Assembly: GCA_019426215.1 (NCBI GenBank)
Contig: CM033394.1
Span: 14,280,195-14,344,194 of the forward strand
Length of the DNA stretch: 64,000 bases
DNA from: Buddleja alternifolia
Taxonomy: Eukaryota; Streptophyta; Magnoliopsida; Lamiales; Scrophulariaceae
Direction: 5' to 3'
Positions within the stretch are counted from its first letter, which is position 1. Every line of letters begins with the position of its first letter. The position numbers and the translations under genes are program-made. Positions 45,019-55,371 of the stretch are shown here, piece after piece. Below the pieces are notes generated by a model, which did no database searches, was not told where the DNA came from, and saw only the letters and a list, made by a program, of their open reading frames with translations.

Positions 45019-45540
45019 TGAGTAAACACATTTAATTCTACATTTATTAAAGTTAATTTTAGTTAAACACACCCCCTGCCAGACGGAGTCATGTGACTTG
45101 TCACATGTTCCTCCCCAAATTCAAAACCTAAAGAAAAAACAAAACAAAAATATCAATTCACAATCTCCAATTCCAACGAACCCTAATTTCTCCCTTTCAA
45201 ATCAGTCCTTCAGCCATTGCACCCCAAATCCTTCATCTATAACTGAAAATTGATCCTCTCGTTTTGCTAGAAATTCCCATATCAAATAAACTCTAATATA
45301 TCTAATTTTCCCATTTTTTCAATTTATTTCACATTCTTTTGGGGTAACACGTGATAAACATGTTGTTTCATATTATGGTTTTTGATTTTTGATTATATTT
45401 TTTTAAGTTTAGAATTTTGGGGAACATGCGAGAATCACATGATCTCGGTCCGGTAAGGGAAAACGGTCTACCCGTGGATTTATGACCAAAACAGAACTTT
45501 TTTTTAATAATATTTGCAGGACCAAATGTGTTTACTCTTA
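45019..45540. repeat. Possible small inverted-repeat element
   Basis: TGAGTAAACACATTTAAT on the left faces ACCAAATGTGTTTACTCT on the right. No clear TSD. The interior (45150-45250) is C-rich and resembles a leader (ATTCCAACGAACCCTAATTT), so captured genic DNA is possible. Confidence 0.35.
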
Positions 45541-45819
45541 CATAACGAACTATATGTGTTGATTTTGTTAACTTAAATCCTGTGTTTTTCGAAAAGATGA
45601 TAAACCGATTTGCTTATCAACATCCTTAAGTTACATGATCAAAAGTGAAATTTTGCCTATTCTTTACATTAATTGGTAAAACAAGGCATCAGCTATGGAA
45701 AAAATTGCAACATATTCAATTTCATAGTTAGAGTGATGGATTAGCAATGAATATTCATAGTTAAAAAGAAATTAAAACTAATTGAATAGTTATGAATATT
45801 TTGGCTACAAACTAGCAAC

Positions 45820-46380
45820 GACATAGGTATGGATTTGCAACAAAAGTAAGTTTTTGTTGCATTTTCGTTGTTGGTGCAATGAATTAGCTGCAAATTTCAC
45901 ATGGTTAAGATTAAATGATAAAATAAAAAAGTACTAAAAATTCTTAGCTACGGAAAGCTATAGCGCACACTATGAATTTCGAATTCGTAACTATTTTGTC
46001 ACTAAAAGTTGTAACAAAATGCACACTTGTTGCAGTTTTCATTGCTAGTGCAACCACGAGGAGCTACAAATATTGCGAGAAAAAGAAAATATTGCAACGT
46101 AGTATACATTCATTGCGATTATCATTGCTCATGCAACAAAGTATACATTTATCGCAAATTTCATTGTTGTTGCAACAAAGCAAACTTTTGTTGCAATGCT
46201 CGATGCCGATGCAACATAGTATACGGTTGTTGCGATTTTCTTTGCTGGTGCAACCAACTAGCTATAAATACCATACAAAAAATAAATTTCAAAATAATAA
46301 ATTTCTTAACTACCAAATAGCTACAAAGCTTGCTAATGAATTTTAAATTCATGTCACTTCACGTTGCAACGAGATGCACA
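45820..46380. repeat. Cluster of diverged TTGCAAC/GTTGCAA repeats
   Basis: Many inverted and direct copies of a short motif around TTGTTGCAAC, CATTGCTxxTGCAAC and AGTATAC spaced about 35-45 bp apart. It looks like the subterminal repeat zone of a transposon of unknown type. Apparent ORFs here are repeat artefacts. Confidence 0.5.
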
Positions 46381-46463
46381 CACCTTGCATTCTAATTTAT
46401 AAAGTTTTTATGTATCTTTATTGACTAAAACTTTGAAACTTCAGTTTTCCTAATGTATCTTTA

Positions 46464-46510
46464 GATTAGGGGTTAGGGTTTACATTTTAGGGCTTAGGGT
46501 TTAGGGTTAG
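46464..46510. repeat. Short telomere-like TTTAGGG motifs
   Basis: Degenerate run GGGGTTAGGGTTTAC, then TTTTAGGGCTTAGGG and TTTAGGGTTAG. A few units only. Confidence 0.6.
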
Positions 46511-46808
46511 AATAAGTTTGAACTATATCATAAATGTTTTAATATAATAAAAATACAGAATATGATTTAATCTTGTCCGACGTAATCAAAATTAAACTAT
46601 ATTAGAAGTTTACATTATTCTAGATTATTTTGAAATCAAGATTGTCCGAATATAATATATTAGAAAAACGTTAAAAACTTTGGTCCACCAATTAATTTTC
46701 TTATGTAATCTTCTGATATAGAAATATATAATATTATTTTATTCTTTTAATTACTCAATTAAATTATAGGTTGTCGAATTATATCAAACCTTAATTTCAC
46801 AAATGTTC
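46511..46808. other. AT-rich flank, copy 1 of a direct repeat
   Basis: 46530-46740 recurs diverged at 47395-47610 (shared GATTTAA, TTACATTA, CTAGA and TAATTTTCTTATGTAATC blocks). The CACTA MITE lies between the copies. Confidence 0.5.
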
Positions 46809-46811
46809 CCA

Positions 46812-47245
46812 CACTACAACAAAAAGTAATATAAGTGACAAAATTAGAAGTGACAATATTAAAATTGTCAATATAAATATATAATAAGTGACAATAATTT
46901 TTGTTTTGTCACAATAAGAGTTTTTAGTGACAAAAGTTTATTTAAAGTTGTCACTATTGACAATTAGTGACACATGTATAGTGACAACACAAATAGAGTG
47001 ACAACTACAATTATTGTGACTAAGTTGTCGTTATACATGTATCACTAATTGTTAATAGTAACAACAACTTCCTTGTCATTAAGTATCAAGAGTGATAACT
47101 TCTATGCAAATATTGTCACTATTAAACATGTAAAATTTATTTCTGTGACAAAACAAAACTTCTTGTCACTAAAAACTTATAATTAGTGACAACTTTGACA
47201 TTGTCACTTGCTATTTTGTCACCAATATATTGTTTTTTTGTAGTG
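46812..47245. mobile_element. CACTA-type MITE (434 bp)
   Basis: CACTACAACAAAAAGTAATA ... TATTGTTTTTTTGTAGTG, with exact 3-bp TSD CCA (46809-46811 and 47246-47248). The interior is composed of AGTGACAA/TTGTCACT repeats in both orientations. No coding capacity. Confidence 0.9.
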
Positions 47246-47248
47246 CCA

Positions 47249-47939
47249 AAAGGTTATTATTAGCCACTTGATTCAAATGTCGACCAAATTCTTTTGAATC
47301 ATACTCAAAGAATAAATATGAAATTACAGTGATGTTCAATATTTGATATACTACTAAAAAATTTAGTAAAAGGAAAAGTATGTAGTGGTAAAATTTATAC
47401 CATTTCAGTATAATAGATATGAAAAATGATTTAACCTCGTCCTATATGATCTAAGTTATGTAAATACGACCAACAATTGATAAGTAGAACAATGAAATTT
47501 ACATTACTCTAGACTGTATGAATTAATCAGCATAGGTTGAATTTAACATACTACATTTTTAAAACTAGGGCCCATTGATTAATTTTCTTATGTAATCCTT
47601 CGACATAAAAATAACATTTTATTTTCATGTAATCCTCTGACATAATTGAATTATGCGTAATGTTTATTAGTCTCAAAGTTGATTAAAAAACTTGATTTAT
47701 TATTCTGCAGTAAAACAATTATATTAAAAATATGAAATGGTCAGATCAAAATAAATATTAGATGGTAAATGACTAGGAGTTGATTAGTTTAATTTACTGA
47801 AAATTATCAGAATTTCATACACAATATAAAAAAGTAGATCCAAAAAATTCAATCATTAAATGATACATTAAGTCCATTTAAAAAGAATATACCCTCACCA
47901 AAAATAATGAGCGGGCCAAATTTTCATTTGGCTCCCTGG
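47249..47939. other. AT-rich spacer
   Basis: Includes the second copy (47395-47610) of the repeat described at 46530-46740. Nothing else seen. Confidence 0.5.
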
Positions 47940-48268
47940 GGCTTTTGTTTTCTTGATTTTAAACTTTTTCGGAGTAGGGCAACACTCTAAATATCTTTTG
48001 CCCGCCGCTTCAATCATCCAAGTTCCCTGCTACACTCTCTCTAAATCTCTCTCTCATCTCGCCTACGCCCATCCACTTCTATGGTTTAGACTCTTGCAAT
48101 CATCTCTAACTCATTTTATATACCATCTCCAACTCGTTCTAACTCGAAACCACTGCAAAAAATTGTCTCTCTTCTCGGAGATGAGGGTAGCTGCCACCGA
48201 CAATATTGCCGAGCAGTCGTCTATGCGAAAGATCAATATTCAGTTTATCATTTCCTTAGATCTCTTAT
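47940..48268 (+). other. Leader-like sequence cut by the Tat-like element
   Basis: Pyrimidine-rich, CT-repeat-rich DNA (CTCTCTCTAAATCTCTCTCT near 48035) followed by an ATG at 48181 and about 29 codons (MRVAATDNIAEQ) that run into the retroelement at 48269. The DNA beyond the element (59297-59679) is T-rich and intron-like. Together these could be the 5' end of a host gene, but nothing identifies it. Confidence 0.3.
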
Positions 48269-48777
48269 TGATGATGGTAAAAATCGTTAGTCGTTGAATG
48301 TCACGTGTTGAACACGTGGGGTGGAGGAACCAATCCAACGCACGAAAAACTAAGTTGGGGGTTGACGGATGTATAGACTGCACTCTAATGTAGCGAGCTG
48401 CCGACGTACCCGATGTATGTGAGATCAAGTCAGTTCGTAGTTCAGTATAGGTTTTACTCTCAGTTCTTGCCAGTGGATTTTTCTGGAACGAGTAGATAAT
48501 GAGCCTTTCCCAACTCTTTTAAGGTGTTTATAGGGAGCTGGTAGTGGGCTATGGGCCGTGGACTAAATTCCATCAGTAGCCCATCAGGCTTAATAATTAA
48601 CCTCTTTATTGGCTTTTAGACTAATAAAGTAGTCCGGTTACTCTTAGTGGGTCGTCAGCCCTTTTTGGGCTTGACTACTATATCATCCGCGGTCTTTCAC
48701 CTACGGTTGGAGCACAGGCCCGAACAGGGGATATGTGTAATTACCATAATGCCCTTAGACATTTTTGGTGCACATCA
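48269..48777 (-). repeat. Tat-like element 3' LTR (509 bp)
   Basis: TGATGATGG ... GGTGCACATCA in plus orientation, paired with 58825-59291. It carries about 42 bp near its right end (48712-48770) that the other LTR lacks. Confidence 0.88.
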
Positions 48778-48797
48778 TAATGCCCCCCACCCCCGGG
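48778..48797 (-). other. Polypurine tract, Tat-like element
   Basis: The minus strand reads CGGGGGTGGGGGGCATTA immediately before the 3' LTR start. Confidence 0.8.
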
Positions 48798-49018
48798 TTA
48801 CCGGGTGGGATACCTAGGAATAAAAATAATCTCGCTTAGGCAGTGCCATTTAACTTCAATTTGTACTACGTAGTGGGTCCTAAAGGCCCCTCACCCACCT
48901 TTTGTTTAAGTGTGGATGGGTTGTTGGCATTTAACCCACAACTCCCATTCATACCTCATACTTTTCCAAAACTCTCTTCTTAAGAAATTCTCTCTAGGAG
49001 CTCTTCCCATAGCCTACA

Positions 49019-51428
49019 ATGGACAAAAGCCAAGATGACCAAGGTAAAAATAGTATTTTTTGTACTTTTTTCTCCATTTTACTTATGGTGTCATGATAAT
49101 GGCTTAAGAGATAGTTTGCTTTTCTGCCCCCGTTTTAGTTAATTCAACCCATGACCTCCCCGCCTCATAGAGCATCTTCTAGGAGCTGTAGTCCTTTCAT
49201 CCGGGGGCGTCGTGTAAATGGGCGAAGGTTAGGCCTCGCGGTAGGGTCGCATTGCCTCGCCGTTCCCATGCCTCGCGGCTAGGCTGCGAGGCCCCATGCG
49301 TCGTGGCTATGCCGCGAGGCACTTTTTTTAGCCCCTAGATTGTGCATTTTTAGGGGTATACTTGAGGGGCGAAGTTAGGGTCGGCTTACCTCTCATTGAT
49401 TTCTTTTACTTAGCCCCTTTGGGTGTGCTCGATTTTTGTGTGCGTGCTATCGTGTTTAGATAACATCTATTAAGGATCAGTTACTGATGGGAAACCCCCT
49501 TATTTTCATAGGGCGAGGGTGCCATTCTTCCCCAGATAATTAGGATCCGGCCTCTCAAGACGGCCTTGATTTTGACTCTTGTGATTCCACTATCACTGGG
49601 GCCGAACTTCTAGCACTCTTCGAGGACACTGCGGTGGATTTTGAGTTACTCATTCCTGTGCCGGGTTGTCAAATTTTAGGTCCTCCCAAGGGGCACGTGA
49701 CTTTTTACTTAGAGTATTTTCGTTCAGGGCTCACATTTCACCATAAGCTTTTCAGGGAGATCATAGACCATTATCACATTTGCATAAGTCAATTAACCCC
49801 CATTTGTTTTACCTTCTTTGAGGGTTTTGTTTCTCAGTTCACCGAGTTCGGCCTTGACATAAATTTGGATACCTTTCAAGCTCTATTCACGACTAAGACA
49901 TGTCCTTCCACACCATACGTATACTTTTTCCCCGCACCGACCGCTAGGTTTTTGGAGGGTAATATTAAACCTAGGGGTAATTGGAAACTGAAGTTCTTTT
50001 ACTTTCCCTTCACCCACTTGGGTATATCAACGCCTTTGCGTTGGAATGGGAGCCTTGCCTATCAACATGTCACCGCGTGCAAAAACAACTTAGAGTTACC
50101 TTTAGCAAGGCGGGTTTGTTTGGTAGTAGATTCTATGTTAACTAGTTTTATACTTATGGTATATGTGTGCCCTTAATTTTTTTGCACTTCACGTTGTAAC
50201 TTTTAAGTGTTGTTTGGCCTTATGCTCTCACGTACTAACATTTGGCCATCTTATGTATTTTGTGCAGGCATGAGGGTCCCCATGGGTGGCAAGGCGAGCT
50301 CTACCATCCCTCGAGCTTTCCACGCTTCACTCGATCATGTTGAAGGGGCTGAACAGTAAGGTCCCCCATACCTCGCCCCGAAGAGCGTGCCTGGGGTTCT
50401 CTTCTCCTTGGATTTTGTTCCGCCAAAGCAGGTCCCATGCACATTGGTTTTTGATTCCTTGATGGCGGATTTAGGCTCTAAGGGTACTCATGGCCCTAAA
50501 TTGGGCGCCCCTGCTAGCCCTCAGTGCACTGTGGTGTTGGAGACAGGAAGTGGCGAAAACACTCTCGAGAACTCAACCCACTCGTCTCCTAGAGCCAGTC
50601 GTGGCAAAGGGATAGCCCCTACTGGAGAACATGTTCCCTTATATTCTTTGCCTGCATCAGCTCCAGCGGCGAAGCGTGCTCGTGGTTACTCCTAGGGGAG
50701 CTCTAGCTCCACCGGACTTGGCACTGGTTTGTTTAATTCTGGGGCTAACTTGGACCCAGACGTCAGCTCCTTTGGGATACTACTGATCCTGTGACTCCTT
50801 GGTCTATGATGAGGATGGCCGTGACTGATTACGACGCCACCCGCTTATCATCCCTACTGGTTGAGCGTCTAGATTAGGAGATTTGCACCGTGGCTGGTTG
50901 GGTAAGTGTTTGCACGTGTTATTATCATTATTTAGAGGCTATATGTTCGTGCATCTAAGGTTTTTCACCATTTTCCAACTGTCACACTCCCTTTGACTTA
51001 AGTGCGAGGAGGTGGAGAAGGAGCATCGAGAGAGCCTTCAACAGAACCAAAAGCTTCTTTCACAATTTTGGAGAGCTAAGAACTCGGCTGACAAATGGGA
51101 GGGGAAATATAATGAAACCCAGAAGAAGCTTGAGATGGAGAAGTCCCACGATAGCTACTTCTTTAACTCGGATGTTGAGAAAAAAACTCTAAGTGATGCC
51201 AAGAGGTCGGCGATGGATAAATTTCGCAAGAGTGTCGCTTTCATTGAGGAGTGCAACCAGCGGGCTTATAAGGTTGCTCGGGGCTTTATGACCAAGACGG
51301 TGCGCAAGTGCCGTAGGACTCTTCGCGATAGTGGTCAGTACCCCGGCGATAATTTTACATGGTTGTATGAGAATGTCCCTGATATCAGTGATGGGGAGAC
51401 CGATGCTGGAGGTGGTGCTGCGAGTTGA
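49019..51428 (+). pseudogene. Antisense additional ORF with introns (putative plant gypsy-type transposon domain)
   Basis: Transcribed opposite to gag-pro. Exon 1 is 49019-49043 (MDKSQDDQ); intron 1 is 49044-49511 (GTAAAA ... TTTTCATAG), phase 1, and rejoins the main frame. Exon 2, 49512 to about 50158, encodes VTFYLEYFRSGLTFHHKLF, CFTFFEGFVSQF and NWKLKFFYF, the pattern of the plant 'putative gypsy-type transposon' domain. Exon 3 starts near 50268 after GTGCAG; its upstream donor is unresolved. A clear GTAAGT at 50902 and TTAAG at 51002 define intron 3 (phase 0). Exon 4 (51003-51428) is charged and coiled-coil-like (EEVEKEHRESLQQNQKLLSQ), ending at TGA 51426. Stops at 49541 and near 50360 and a shift between 50692 and 50896 make it a pseudogene. 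Its role is unknown; such ORFs recur in Tat-clade elements. Confidence 0.7.
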
Positions 51429-53009
51429 GGCGTTGGTCCCCTTCTTAGCTATTAGGCCCCCTTATGTTTCCACCCATCAAGATCAACTTATTTACTTTTT
51501 CGAACTATCTTTATTCTACATTTTGTTTCATCAGTTGTAAGACTTATTTTTATTAGCCCAGGGGTGGGCTAACTTCGTTCTTGAATTGTTATGCTTCGAC
51601 TTGTAGCCTTTTGAGGCTTATCGGATATTTATTATCTCCTTGGCATGTTGCCTCTTGGGGATTTTAGTGACCATTGGCTATCTCTTTTTTACCTCGTAGC
51701 TATCTTAGCATGTCGTCAACATTGGCTCTCTCTTTCCAAGTGATAGATTTTTTTTTCATTTCTTGCCTTAGTACCTCAAAACTGTACGAGTTTTAGCTTT
51801 GGTACCGCTGGTCTTTGGTACTGCTGGTGGTTATTTCACCGCTGGTGATTTTTTGTACAGTAGTTAGCTACTTTAGTTCTTTCACCGCTGGTGATTTTTT
51901 GTACAACAGTTAGCTACTTAGCTAGTCGTTTCTTTCTCTTCTCTTTCTCCCCCATGCCCCCTACTCCTTAATATGCAAGCTAAGTTTAGGAGTAAGTGAC
52001 CAGGTAGCGTCCATTTGTCGCCAGGGACTTAAAAAGTTGTTATTCTCTTTGGCATGTAGTTGTTTTTGTGGCACACTGATTAGTGATATTTTCACGGGGG
52101 TGACCTTTCTTCTTATAGGCTTGAATAGCCACCGGTGTTATTTATTCATGAAGTGAATTATGACCTTTATTGCTTTGGTAGGAGGTGAAATTCTCCTTAG
52201 TTTTAGTAGTGCGAGGTGAAAATTCACTTTTGTCATATTTGTATGAATGAGTGACGTGGTTTTTCATACTCGCAGCCACTTATTAGTGGAGGCTTGGTCG
52301 CCTCTTATTTGTTTATTTTTGTATAATCTCGTTCCAGAACCTTAATGGGAGTAGGGAGACCTTTCGTGGGTCCTCAGCCTCTCTCAATGTTACTAGAGGG
52401 ATTATGGGGTGGCCCATCCTCGTTCGAGTCTTTAACAACTTGGGGGATTTTCGTGGTGCCACTCATATTAACCTCTAGTGGGGTCGCGGGTAATTTCATA
52501 ACGCCTCTAGTGGAAACTTAATTATCTACCAGGGGTCGTATTGGTATTTTTGTTTCCCAACTATGTGGGTGAAACACTTAAGTATTTAAGGTCTTTGTTA
52601 GCCTATCAACATAATAAGGGTGCTGTAAGCATTCAAGCATATGTTTGGCCAGTGGCCAATATCAGCAAGTGTTAACTGCAGTCATTATGTTAACACGTCT
52701 AGTAGCTAAAATAAACTAAGTAATGGATTTTTGAAATAGCCTCGGTCGGAAGTAGTGATTCCGAGGGGCTTTTGTTTTGGGTGTTGTTAAATCACCAGGG
52801 GTGATATACCACCCATTCATTATGCTAACATGTTATCACGCGAAAACGACATTCATCATATTTAATGAAAAAGGGTGTTATCCAGCACTTAGTAAAATAT
52901 TCAATCATCCGTGTAGAAAATAAAAGGGGGGGGGGGGTGCACATAGGCACCTCAGAACGATAACGTACGTGGGTGCACTTAGGCACCTCAAAAACTTAAA
53001 GTAAAAGGG
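51429..53009. other. Non-coding internal region of the Tat-like element
   Basis: No RT or integrase remnants seen. It contains a ~60-bp tandem duplication at about 51830-51920 (CACCGCTGGTGATTTTTTGT), a duplicated GGTGCAC(A/T)TAGGCACCTCA near 52938 and 52972, and a G run at 52927-52938. This is where pol would be expected to end. Confidence 0.6.
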
Positions 53010-53014
53010 AATGC

Positions 53015-54630
53015 TGTTAGAGTGTATGCCCTCAAATGCCATAAAGAGGATAGATTTATAGGGCATTGACTTGTAACTAAATAATATCTTTTTATTATAT
53101 ATAAGGCATTATCTTGTTGTTTTCTTATAGGCATTTGTAAGGTGTTAATAAACAACATAAAGTCCTTGAGAATAAGGCAAACCTTCTACTTCCTATGGGA
53201 TAGGAAGAATGGCACTAGAGGGTTTGATCCTTATTCTCTAAATAGTGTTCACAAGTCTAAGAAAGTATTTGACTGGACATCAATACAGAACAAGGACTTG
53301 CACGATATAAGTTTCGACAGAGAAAGTGTCAGTCGAACACTATGGGAATGATAGTGGAAACTTATGTCATGGACATATCAGTTGGATTAATATGTTCGAA
53401 CATGGCTCGCATCAGTTTCATCACATGGGTATTCACTCACTGACAGTCAATGATGAAACTGATAAGTTGTGATAAGTACACGTGAACCTTAGACCTGAGG
53501 AATCGAGTTGAAGATGTACTTGCGACATCAAGTCTGTCATTAGAGTAGTTAGATCCAAATCACTCTTTGGTGGGATTGACCTCGAAGTGCGACTTGATGG
53601 GCAAGTAGCATTGTAAGCTGATTAGCAAAATGGGATTTATTCTCTCATAAGTGGATGAGCTAAATATCGTATGTAGTCATGAATAAGTGAGGTTAAAAGT
53701 CTTTGGCCAAAGCATAAAATGACCTCGACTCATTATGAGCTAAGCATATGGTCAAGTCATGTGAGTTTGACTAAAACCATGACTCTCACTTAACTGGGAT
53801 ATAAGAATAAAAAGTTTATACTCGTACGGTATTCACTGCGTATATGGTTTGGAATGATCCTATTCATTCGTTCTCGATTGGGATACGATGTGAGCCACGT
53901 GACTAGCTAGGTGTTACTCACATCCTTTTGGTTTCCTTCTAATTTCCTTTTGAGACGAACCTCAAGAGTCGCGCTTAAAGGAAGTGCAAAAGGAAAATCA
54001 TGGAAAAAGACTTGAGAGAATTTTCGGTATTGGATATCGTGATTAATTAATTAATCATTAGATAATTTTATTAATTAATTAAGTTAATGAATTAATTAAT
54101 TCCTTAGAGGAATTTAATTATAAAATTAGCATGGATTTAATTGATTATTTAATTGATTTATTTATTGGATAAATAATATTAATTATTTAATTAATTAAAT
54201 AGCATAATAGGCCTAAAGTCCGAAGGCTTTAAAAGCCTCAAAGTGGGCATCCAAGTGTGGGAGTGTTTGGCCTAGGTTATTGTTTCATTGTAGTATAAAT
54301 ATACTACTTAGGGAAAATTAACCAAGTGATTAACATATAACTTTCTCTCTAAGTCAAAACACTCCATCCCCTCTCTCTCTCTCTAGACGTCTCCCTCAAG
54401 AGAAAAGAAGAAGATTTTCGCTTTTGACTCCGGCGTGGCAATTTAGAGATAGCAACGGATTTGCTGTTCAAGAAGGGATTGCAAAGCTAGTTCAGAATTC
54501 AACATACGCGAAAAAGGGTAATTGAATTCGAAACCCAAATTAAATACAAGAGATAGAGATGAGCCACTGGGATTTAAATATATATATTCTTCCGCTGCGT
54601 TATTTGATTTTATGCAATTTTTTCCCAACA
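53015..54630 (+). mobile_element. Solo LTR, copia type (1616 bp)
   Basis: TGTTAGAGTGTATGCCC ... TTTTTTCCCAACA, flanked by AATGC (53010-53014) and AACGC (54631-54635), a TSD with one mismatch. Same family as the solo LTR at 32818-35364. No internal region. Confidence 0.85.
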
Positions 54631-54730
54631 AACGCAACACTTGGCTCATGGCCAACATGATATTGTACAGTAGTAGAGTAGGAAATAAAGTGGTGTTTAC
54701 AATTTGTTACCTGCTGAAGCCACACGTGGC

Positions 54731-55365
54731 TTAATGCTTTGTCGGCTCTAGGGAGTGATTTTCCGTGCTGTTCATCTTTCCAGGGAGCTTCTCAGCTGGC
54801 ACATGGCCACCTAGGAGTGACCATTGGGCTAATTTGGCCTTGCCTTCCAAGCGAGCTCCCCGCAACGATATTAAGTTGATGGCGATTTGTTTTCCCTTGA
54901 CAACGGGATCCTTGTCGCCATGGTTCCTCTTTGGCTTCTTCAATGTGTTTGCATAAAATTCCCTTGCGATCTTGATATCCCTGAAAGCTTCCCCAATTCC
55001 CACGAGGGTGGGAAATTTGACCTTGGAATAAGTTTAAGCTTGGCCTCCCCAATATGACATTATAGGTGGAGGGGACTTTGACCACTAGAAACTTGACCAT
55101 CTTAGTGGAACGGGCAGGATATGCACCCAGAGAGATGGGGAGAGACAATTATCCCAAGGCTTCCATAGTCACACCCATGAATCCCGTAAGAGGGGTGTTG
55201 CCTGATTGAAGCTGAACGATGTCTACCCCGAAGTTGGGTAAAGGCGTTGTAGAATATTATGTCTGCTGAACTCCCACTATTGACTAACACTTTCTTCACC
55301 CAAAAATTTGAGATGGTTGCCGATATCACCAACGTATCATTTACCAAGGGGATGTTATTCCCCAA
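54731..55365 (-). pseudogene. Tat-like protease, inactive
   Basis: Retropepsin-type aspartic protease that would cut the Gag-Pol polyprotein. The active-site region reads VLVNSGSSADII (about 55290), with asparagine where the catalytic aspartate of the D-[ST]-G triad is expected. The flap and C-terminal part (VVKVPSTYNVILGRPSLN near 55060) follows in a shifted frame, so a frameshift lies near 55150. It is continuous with gag, separated only by a TAG at about 55369. Sequence after about 54990 is a diverged linker that stops at 54731 with no RT following. Both the active-site change and the frameshift argue against activity. Confidence 0.75.
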
Positions 55366-55371
55366 ATCTTG

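Noticed and set aside
45972..46346. Overlapping plus-strand frames rich in Cys or Leu/Gln
   Set aside because: Translations of the TTGCAAC repeats in different frames.
46464..46510. TTTAGGG motifs as a chromosome end
   Set aside because: Only a few degenerate units with ordinary DNA on both sides; at most an interstitial trace.
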